Source of the DNA: JBCCMB01 sp039026555
Lineage (GTDB): Bacteria; Pseudomonadota; Alphaproteobacteria; Caulobacterales; Hyphomonadaceae
Length of the DNA stretch: 64,000 nt
Direction of reading: 5' to 3'
NCBI GenBank assembly: GCA_039026555.1
Contig: JBCCMB010000001.1
Coordinates: 1-64,000, forward strand
The notes under the pieces were generated by a model. That model had not been told where the DNA came from. It saw only the letters and a list, made by a program, of their open reading frames with translations, and did not search any database. Of the stretch, positions 54,043-61,413 are shown in pieces. The position numbers were made by a program, and so were the translations under genes. Position 1 is the stretch's first letter; each line of letters starts with the position of its first letter.

Positions 54043-57000
54043 ATGGCCGATGGAGCATCAGCAGCAGAGTTCGAGGACGAAGAGGTCGCGCGCCTTTTGG
54101 GCGACGAGCTGGAGCGGCTTTTTGATCGCCTAGACGAGGCGGGGCTTTTGGTGGGGCCGCGTGAGCGGTCGGCGGCTTACGCCATCGCGTTTCAATGGCT
54201 TGGCGGAACGCGCGCGCCGCCCGCCCGCGCATCTGAGGCGATGTGGCGGCTTCGCCCGATGCTGGCGCCCGTTCTCGCCCGAACGCAAAATGATCGGGCA
54301 GTTTTCTTCCATGTGTTCGACACAAATTACGAACCTCAGCCTATTAACCCGCCCGATGAGCCGGACCCACCCTTAAAGGGTTGGCCTTGGCGGCGGATCG
54401 TGCTGGGTATCGCGGCCACGATCATGCTCAGCGGATTGGCAAGCGTTGTCTATCATCGAACTCAGAATGAGGCCGACGTGGTCGTCGTCGAGGACGGCCC
54501 AAGCGGCGTCGCCAAAATCGAGCCAATTCAGACGGATGGCGATGCGCCGGTCGCGACTGAGAGGAGAGCCGCGCCATTGGCGGACCAAACGGCGAATGAT
54601 TTTCTCAACCGCATTCGCGATGCCGCAACGGCAATCGATGGCGACGTCTACAGGTACGGCCTTGCTCCCACGCTGGAGGAAGTCGCCAAGGAGCTGATCG
54701 ACGACTCCAGGTCGTTGCGAAACGCGACGCCGGCGGATGGTGGAGGCGTCGCGCTATCGTCTCAAACGACTATTTTAGCCGGCGGCGTATTAAGTGGCGC
54801 GGCGTTCTCAAATGATGAAACACGCATCCTCTCATGGAGCTCGGACAACACCGTCAGACTCTGGGACGCGCAGACCGGAGACCAGATCGGGCCGTCCATG
54901 CAACATAACTTCATCGTCCGGGGCGCGGTGTTCTCAAAGGATGACACACGCATCCTCTCATGGAGTGTGGACAACACCGTCAGGCTCTGGGACGCACAGA
55001 CCGGAGACCAGATCGGACCGTCCATGCAGCATGAGGACGCCGTCGGGGGCGCGGCGTTCTCAAATGATGAAACACGCATCCTCTCATGGAGCGACGACGC
55101 CACTGTCAGGCTTTGGAACGCACAGACCGGAAACCAGATCGGGACACTTATGGGACATGGACGCGACGTCTATGGCGCGGCGTTCTCAAAGGATGAGACG
55201 CGCATCCTCTCATGGAGCCGGGACGCCACCGTCAGGCTCTGGGACGCGCAGACCGGAGACCAGATCGGACCGTCCCTGCAACACGAGCACGTCGTCCTGG
55301 GCGCGGCGTTTTCAAAAGATGAGACACGCATCCTCTCATGGAGCGACGACGCCACCGTGCGGCTTTGGGACGCCAACACAGGCGATCAGATCGGACGGCC
55401 AATGGTACATAAGGGCAGGGTATCTGGCGCAGCGCTCTCAAAGGACGAAAGCCGCATTCTGACTTGGAGTGAAGATGGAAGGATAAGCTCTTGGAGCGAC
55501 CCGGGGGCCTCTTTAGACGCGGAGTGGAGCGCCGACGCCTATGCGCGCCGGCTGAGCGACCTTACCGGCTTGCCGGGCGGGGCGCCGTTATCGATTTTTG
55601 CGAACAATGGCGCGCTCTGGGCGCGCCTGGCCCATGCGCTGTCGCGGATGGAGCAGCCGGGTCGAGAGACGTCCTTGTCCCAACTTCGCGCCGACGCTGC
55701 CAAATCTCTGGAGGACGTCCAACCCTCGCGCGTAGATCGGATCGCCGAAAAGCTGCGCGCCCTAGACGCCCCGCCGACGGATCGCGCCGCGCTCTTTGAC
55801 GCCGTTTTCGCCCTCGATGAAGCAGCCGCGTCCGATGCGCCCAGCATAGATCAAAACATCGGTTTTGGTCCGGCCTCCGACGTGCTGCGCGCCGCCGCGA
55901 TCGCCGGCTTGGATGCGGCGCGATATGGCGATCCGCCGTGGCTGAACCTTAAGCCGCCGGCGCGTCCGGCCGCTTCGCCCGCGCCGGCCTGGCTGTGGCC
56001 TCTTTCTGTTTTGATACCGCTGGCGTTCGCGTTTTGGGTGGCGTCGTCGCTCGCTTTGAAGCGCGCCTATCTTCGCCGCCGCGCGCCGCGCGTCCCGCCG
56101 CTTCATACCAAATTCGTCAGCGAGGCCGGCCGGAACGTCGCCTATCAAGCGGGTCTCTTCCAGCGCGCCGCGCAGCAATTGCTCACGCGAACGCCCCGCG
56201 CCAGCGCCGCAATCGACATTCCTGCGACGGTCTCGGCGACGCTTGCGGAAGGCGGCGAGATTATCGCGCCGGTTTTTAAGGATGCGCGTCTGCGTCCCGA
56301 ATATCTGGTGCTGATTGAAGCGAACGCCGCCGGCGACCAGGAGGCGCGCCGGTTGAGGCGGATGGCCGAGCGTCTAGAGGACATCGTCGATTTAGACGTC
56401 TTTTACTATCAGACCGATCCTGGCGAGTTGGAGAGTGAGGACGGCGCGAACCGCATCACAATTGAACAAGCCCAGTCGCGCTATCCGGACCATCGATTGA
56501 TCATTCTCGGGACGGGCGGAGGCTTTCTTGATGCCGTGGATTTGTCTCTTCGTCCCCCAGCGCAGAAGCTTTTCTATTGGGAGCGGCGCGCGCTGCTGAC
56601 GCCTATTCCTCTCGCGGAGTGGAGCAAAGAGGATTACGCGCTGGCCAAAGCGCTAGAGATGCCCATCGGGCGTGCGACGCCTGAGGGTCTGCTCACGCTC
56701 GCCGAACTGCTCGGGTTAGAAGGCGCTGAAGCTGGGACCGAACCCAACCCGAGCGGAGACGGCTTGGCGCGCCCGCTGCCGGACTTGTTTCGCAATCGCT
56801 CGCAGCGCTTTTTGTTCAACGCGCCGCCCGACCAAGCAACAATAGCCGATCTTCTACGTGAATTGCGCAATTATCTAGATCCGTCGGCGTTCGATTGGTT
56901 CGCGTCATTAGCGGTTTATCCGAATGTTCAATGGGATTTGACGCTGCTTCTGGGAGTCAAGCTGCCCCGTGCGCCGGGAGAGGACTTTGCCACTAATCCG

Positions 57001-60000
57001 CTTTATGATGAACGTCGGCTGGCCGCGATCACGCAGTTGCCTTGGCTGCGGTCGGGCCGCATGCCCAACTGGCTCAGACGCACTTTAATTAGCAAGCTGT
57101 CGCCCGAGCGGCGCGAGGAGATCAAGGCCGTTCTGGACGAGCTGCTTGAAAATGCGCGACCTAAGAACAAACACGAAGTCGACGCGATCGAACTCAGTAT
57201 CCGTCGCGATAAGCCTAAAGACACAACACGAACTGACCGTTTGCTAGACGACGAAGTCCTGCTCGACTTTCTCGCCTCCGGCCAACGAGAGGATTTTGCG
57301 TTGGCGCGGTTCTCACGGTTCGCTGAATTGTTCGATCGCGGGTTTTGGGATCGGATAGGCGGGCCCGAAGGCGTTGCGGGCGCAGCAGCGCTAGCCTTCT
57401 CATTGACCGCGTTTGTCGTTACCCCGCGCGCCGCAGACGGCGCTGTTGTGACCGGTGCTTATGCGCCGCTATGGCTTTTGGGCGTCGGGGGGCTGCTGGT
57501 CTTTGCATTCTGGAAGCCCGACATTGCGGCGGCTCGTCTCGGCGCCGCGTTCGAGCGCGCCGCGCCTGGCGCTTTGGCTTTGTTCTTGGCGACGCTGGGC
57601 CCGCTCGCGGCGGCGTACGTCAGCGCTCGATCAGGTGTAGATCCGCTGTCTATAGTCGCGACGTCGAATACCACGTCATTTTGGATCTGGGGCGCGTATA
57701 TCGCTCAATTTGGTCTTCTCGTCGGCGGGCTTTGGGTCTCACGTTCGATCTGCACGCGCTTTGGCCTTCGCATCTACGTCGCTGCATCGCTGCCTGATTG
57801 GGCCGAGTTGTCGATCAAAGCTGCGGGGCTGGGCGCGTTCGCTTTGGCGATAACAGCGCTCGCCGGAAATGTTCCCGGCCTAGCCGAGTTTTCGCGCTCG
57901 CCACTTGTTGACCCAGACCAATTGGACGCGTCGGCGATGCTTTGGCTCGGCGGTTGTCTCGCCGTATTTTTGTTGGGCTGGCTGGCTGCGCAGTTCGCGC
58001 CGGATATGCAGACGATCCGGGCGGCGAGCGCCGGCCGCAGCGCAAAGCCCGCACTATTCGCGATTGTCGCACGCGCCCTCGCCGCACTTGTTCCCGTTGT
58101 AGCGTCATTGGCGGCCTATTGGCATGTGTCCTTGACCTCGTCGCGATCAGACCTCGCTATGGATGAGACGGTTTTCCGACCCGCTCTGACCGCAATATCG
58201 CCGGACGGCGAGACGCTCGCAGCGGTCGACATCGCCGGGCGGCTTGTCGTTTCGCATGCCAACGCCGCCGCGCCTTACCGCGCCGACCCGACGCAATTGA
58301 GCGACGCGCGCGCGCCGTTCACGGCGTTGGCGGTTGGCGGCGAAGGTGAAGCCGTCATCGCTTTCGCAGATGCAGACGGACGAGTCTTTGAGGCGACGCC
58401 GTATCGCGACGCCGTCGCGCCCGTCGTTGATCCGTCGGAAAATTCCGGTCGGGCGCGTAGCGACGGCGCGCCGGCCCAACTCGCGTTCGGCCCCAACGCG
58501 CAACTCTGGACGGCGATAGAGACAGCGGAAGTCGGTGTTCGCGTTATCACCGCAGGCCGAGCTTGGAACGACGCGGAGCAGAGCGGCCCGCCACAAGCAC
58601 TTATTGCTGTGAGTGGAGGCCGAGCGGCCTTAGCGACACTGGACGGCCGTATTCGTTTGGTGACGCCCACAAGCGACGGTCTCGCCGTTCAGCTGATTGG
58701 CGCCAGCGGGTCTCTCGCGCCGTCGCGTCAGCTCAGTTTCGATCCGGACACGATGACACTTCGCGCTGGTCTGATCGATGGCGAGATATGGGAAGCAAAT
58801 TTGGTCGACAGCGGCGCTTCGTTCGAATTTGTAGGCCGCGCCAACGCCATGGCGCTCGGGCCGGCGCCTCTCTACACGACATCTTCTGAGATCTCACCAT
58901 TTGTTGGGCCCGCCACGCCCTCGGGCAGGCGGCTCGCGCTTGTAATTGGAAACGCCGAGTACGAGCAATTACCAGACCTGAAGAATCCCTTGAACGATGC
59001 GCGCCTCATTTCTGAGTCGTTGGAAAGTTTAGGTTTCGAAGTATCCCGGCTACAAAACGCGTCGCGCAACGAAATGCTTCAAGCGGTGCGTCAACATGCT
59101 CAGAATGTCGCGGCCGCCGGGCGTAATTCTGTGAGTTTTGTTTATTTTGGGGGACAAGGCGTTGAGATAGACGGTCAAAACTATTTGATTCCAACTGACT
59201 TGAGTGCGCACGAGCCAGCCACCGTCCGAAGCGATTCACTACTTCTCAATGATGTAATAAGTGAAATCGATACGGTCGGGCCAGCGGCTAGCCTTTTCGT
59301 ACTGGATACCTGCCGAAACGATCCATTTTCTGGCCAACGCGGATCAATCGGCCAAGGTTTTGCTCCCGCGAACGCGCCGACAAACACCTTCATCGCCTTT
59401 GCGGTCGAACCAGGAGGGATAGCGCTCGACAGTTTGGATGCGAGGGACAATAACAGTCCTTACACCTCGACGTTGGCGGAGACCTTGCTTATTCCGGGGT
59501 TATCTGTGCAGGATGCGTTTGCCGAGGTTCGCCGCAAGGTGACGGCTGCGACATCAGGCGAACAAGTGCCATGGATATCGGACCGTTTAGCGAGCGAATT
59601 TTGTTTCGCTGGCTGCGAGGTGCAAACGCCCGAGCCGGCCGCCATCCCCTCGGCGCTCCCACCTCGCCTCTATATCCAGATCGCTTCAGAGGCGCAGCGC
59701 GAAGACGCGTTACGTGTTCGCGAGGCGTTGTCGCCGCTCGACGTAGACGTGCCGGAGTTTGAGGTGCGTAGCGCGAGCATGCCGGACCGGGGGGAGTTTC
59801 GCTATTTCCGGCGCTCGGAAGAGGGGCTGGCGCGTGAAACGTACAACGCGCTGCCGGATCTCGACGCCGGCGGTGCCGCCTTTGTCTACGTGTCCGGCTA
59901 TGAGGACTCCGAGGACATCCGAGACAATCATTTCGAGCTTTGGCTGCCCGGTCCTACGATGTTGGAGGACGATTTCCAGCCGGGTTTCGAGTTTCGCGAT

Positions 60001-60765
60001 GTGATTGAGGGCGCGCCGGAGATCGCGACACCCGAGATGGTCGTGATTCCGTCGGGTCGGTTCCTGATGGGTTCGCCGGCGTCTGAGGCCGCGCGCGACG
60101 ATGATGAAGGCCCGGTTCGGACGGTTCGGATCGATTATCAGTTTGCGGTCGGCAAGTATGAAGTGACCTGGGCGGAATGGGAGGCGTGCGTCGCCGACGG
60201 CGCGTGCGATGACGCCGGTCCGGTCGGCGCAGACGGGGATGAAGGCTGGGGGCGCGGGTCGCGTCCTGTGATCAATGTGGATTGGAACGATGCGCAGGCC
60301 TATGTGCGCTGGCTGTCGCGCAAAACGGGCAAGACGTATCGTCTGCTGTCTGAAGCGGAATGGGAGTATGCGGCTCGCGGGGTGACGACCACAGAAGCCG
60401 TCTCGACGCGTTTCAGCTGGGGAGACGAGGATCCGGTTTGCGAACGCGGCGCGCCGAACGGGGCGGTGTTTAGTCGATGCGAAGGCGGGGGAACGCGGCC
60501 CGTTGGGTTTTCGGCTCCGAACGCCTTTGGTCTTTACGATATGCACGGCAATGTTTGGGAATGGGTGGAGGATTGCTGGAATGACAGCTATTCTGGCGCG
60601 CCATCGAACGGCTCAGCTTGGACGCGCGGCGGATGTTCGCGTCGTGTTCTCCGCGGTGGTTCCTGGGGCAACGATCCGCAGCTCCTTCGCTCGGCGGACC
60701 GCCTCAGGAGCACCACCGCGAACCGACTCGACTATGTCGGTTTCCGTGTGGCCAGGACGCTTTAA
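54043..60765 (+). CDS. giant WD40-vWA-caspase-like-FGE protein (DGR target 4)
   Basis: 2240 residues. Order by position: N-terminal region ~1-105 like the partner segment of vWA/CoxE proteins (AVFFHVFDTNYE); membrane segment 117-137; six 42-residue WD40 blades 252-~500; helical part; membrane segment ~650-672; degenerate vWA-like domain ~748-850 (YLVLIEANAAGDQ; LIILGTGGGFLDAVD; no DxSxS); several membrane segments ~1107-1360; a second WD-like region; caspase-like (C14) domain from ~1628 (LALVIGNAEYEQLPDLKNP) with Cys1757 in LDTCRNDPF but Gln1705 in FGGQGVEIDG where the catalytic His belongs; FGE-like domain from ~1997 ending in VR4. Follows MoxR by 24 bases. Confidence 0.88.
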   Translation: MADGASAAEFEDEEVARLLGDELERLFDRLDEAGLLVGPRERSAAYAIAFQWLGGTRAPPARASEAMWRLRPMLAPVLARTQNDRAVFFHVFDTNYEPQPINPPDEPDPPLKGWPWRRIVLGIAATIMLSGLASVVYHRTQNEADVVVVEDGPSGVAKIEPIQTDGDAPVATERRAAPLADQTANDFLNRIRDAATAIDGDVYRYGLAPTLEEVAKELIDDSRSLRNATPADGGGVALSSQTTILAGGVLSGAAFSNDETRILSWSSDNTVRLWDAQTGDQIGPSMQHNFIVRGAVFSKDDTRILSWSVDNTVRLWDAQTGDQIGPSMQHEDAVGGAAFSNDETRILSWSDDATVRLWNAQTGNQIGTLMGHGRDVYGAAFSKDETRILSWSRDATVRLWDAQTGDQIGPSLQHEHVVLGAAFSKDETRILSWSDDATVRLWDANTGDQIGRPMVHKGRVSGAALSKDESRILTWSEDGRISSWSDPGASLDAEWSADAYARRLSDLTGLPGGAPLSIFANNGALWARLAHALSRMEQPGRETSLSQLRADAAKSLEDVQPSRVDRIAEKLRALDAPPTDRAALFDAVFALDEAAASDAPSIDQNIGFGPASDVLRAAAIAGLDAARYGDPPWLNLKPPARPAASPAPAWLWPLSVLIPLAFAFWVASSLALKRAYLRRRAPRVPPLHTKFVSEAGRNVAYQAGLFQRAAQQLLTRTPRASAAIDIPATVSATLAEGGEIIAPVFKDARLRPEYLVLIEANAAGDQEARRLRRMAERLEDIVDLDVFYYQTDPGELESEDGANRITIEQAQSRYPDHRLIILGTGGGFLDAVDLSLRPPAQKLFYWERRALLTPIPLAEWSKEDYALAKALEMPIGRATPEGLLTLAELLGLEGAEAGTEPNPSGDGLARPLPDLFRNRSQRFLFNAPPDQATIADLLRELRNYLDPSAFDWFASLAVYPNVQWDLTLLLGVKLPRAPGEDFATNPLYDERRLAAITQLPWLRSGRMPNWLRRTLISKLSPERREEIKAVLDELLENARPKNKHEVDAIELSIRRDKPKDTTRTDRLLDDEVLLDFLASGQREDFALARFSRFAELFDRGFWDRIGGPEGVAGAAALAFSLTAFVVTPRAADGAVVTGAYAPLWLLGVGGLLVFAFWKPDIAAARLGAAFERAAPGALALFLATLGPLAAAYVSARSGVDPLSIVATSNTTSFWIWGAYIAQFGLLVGGLWVSRSICTRFGLRIYVAASLPDWAELSIKAAGLGAFALAITALAGNVPGLAEFSRSPLVDPDQLDASAMLWLGGCLAVFLLGWLAAQFAPDMQTIRAASAGRSAKPALFAIVARALAALVPVVASLAAYWHVSLTSSRSDLAMDETVFRPALTAISPDGETLAAVDIAGRLVVSHANAAAPYRADPTQLSDARAPFTALAVGGEGEAVIAFADADGRVFEATPYRDAVAPVVDPSENSGRARSDGAPAQLAFGPNAQLWTAIETAEVGVRVITAGRAWNDAEQSGPPQALIAVSGGRAALATLDGRIRLVTPTSDGLAVQLIGASGSLAPSRQLSFDPDTMTLRAGLIDGEIWEANLVDSGASFEFVGRANAMALGPAPLYTTSSEISPFVGPATPSGRRLALVIGNAEYEQLPDLKNPLNDARLISESLESLGFEVSRLQNASRNEMLQAVRQHAQNVAAAGRNSVSFVYFGGQGVEIDGQNYLIPTDLSAHEPATVRSDSLLLNDVISEIDTVGPAASLFVLDTCRNDPFSGQRGSIGQGFAPANAPTNTFIAFAVEPGGIALDSLDARDNNSPYTSTLAETLLIPGLSVQDAFAEVRRKVTAATSGEQVPWISDRLASEFCFAGCEVQTPEPAAIPSALPPRLYIQIASEAQREDALRVREALSPLDVDVPEFEVRSASMPDRGEFRYFRRSEEGLARETYNALPDLDAGGAAFVYVSGYEDSEDIRDNHFELWLPGPTMLEDDFQPGFEFRDVIEGAPEIATPEMVVIPSGRFLMGSPASEAARDDDEGPVRTVRIDYQFAVGKYEVTWAEWEACVADGACDDAGPVGADGDEGWGRGSRPVINVDWNDAQAYVRWLSRKTGKTYRLLSEAEWEYAARGVTTTEAVSTRFSWGDEDPVCERGAPNGAVFSRCEGGGTRPVGFSAPNAFGLYDMHGNVWEWVEDCWNDSYSGAPSNGSAWTRGGCSRRVLRGGSWGNDPQLLRSADRLRSTTANRLDYVGFRVARTL
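54796..55551 (+). repeat. six 126-bp tandem WD40 repeats of high identity
   Basis: Units start at 54796, 54922, 55048, 55174, 55300 and 55426, exactly 126 bases (42 residues) apart. The first five read GA-FS-D-TRILSWS-D-TVRLW-A-TGDQIG almost unchanged in DNA; the sixth is diverged. Differences between units cluster at two spots: the residue after SWS, and the five residues before the next GAAF (NFIVR, EDAVG, GRDVY, EHVVL, KGRVS). Confidence 0.93.
60637..60755 (+). repeat. DGR variable repeat VR4
   Basis: 119 nt, gap-free against the template; 14 core differences, all at template adenines. It lies 25 kb from the RT gene and on the other strand. Confidence 0.95.
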
Positions 60766-60786
60766 CCCTCTTTTCCTTATGGCTTA

Positions 60787-60836
60787 GCCGCGCAAGCGGC
60801 GGGGCTAGAACTCGCGAAGCGGGTCAAGATTTTTTT
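60787..60836 (+). terminator. tandem hairpins and U-run after target 4 (VR4)
   Basis: GCCGC-GCAA-GCGGC (60787-60800), ACTCGC-GAA-GCGGGT (60810-60824), then AAGA and seven T (60830-60836). The stems differ in sequence from the other three blocks but keep pairing, loop length and loop sequence (GNRA, then GAA). Confidence 0.75.
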
Positions 60837-60879
60837 GGGTGCGTTTTGGCTTCTGGCTCAGTCTGCAATGCCGCCGATT

Positions 60880-61302
60880 GTTTTGAAAAAGTCTGACTGC
60901 GACGCCTGCGCTCTCAAGTCGAAATACCGCTCGGACCTGCCGGTGCGCCGCGTCCTGCGCTCGTTGCACAAAGATGCTCGCGACATCGCCGGACGGAACA
61001 CGGCGTCTGACGCCTACCTGGTCTCTACGCGGGAGCGGAATAAAGTGGAGATGCCGTTCGCCCACCTTAAACGCATCCAAAAGTTCGATCGTTTGCGCCT
61101 TAGCGGACCAAACGGTGCCAAGGACGAGTTCTTCCTCGCCGCAACCGCCCAAAACCTCTGAAAACTTGGGAAGCTGTCTATCCGCAGCGTCATCCCAGAA
61201 CCCGCCTGAGGCATGGGGAGCCGATCAGCCGAAATCAGAGGCGCGGAGAAACCGCCTCGGCAGCCGGTTTTTTCAACACTATCGGCCTGAAGCAGTACTA
61301 GT
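60880..61302 (+). pseudogene. C-terminal remnant of an IS1182-like transposase
   Basis: Frame 1 reads VLKKSDCDACALKSKYRSDL, then RERNKVEMPFAHLKRIQKF and SGPNGAKDEFFLAATAQNL, which is the end of IS1182-type DDE transposases; TGA replaces the expected Arg after QNL. Other frames give GKLSIRSVIPEPA and ASAAGFFNTIGLKQY to a stop at 61300-61302. The 5' three quarters are missing. Frameshifts and stops show it is inactive. Confidence 0.72.
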
Positions 61303-61413
61303 GACAGCTATAGATCATAATCCCGCCATTCGATGTCTTTCAACGACTGTCCGGTTTCGGCATTTTGAGATGCTCGCGTATAGCGTTTACTGACGGCCAT
61401 TGGCCCCTCGCGG

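Noticed and set aside
54796..55551. Regular 126-base repeats considered as a CRISPR-like array
   Set aside because: The repeats are coding, in frame, without spacers, and each equals one WD40 blade.
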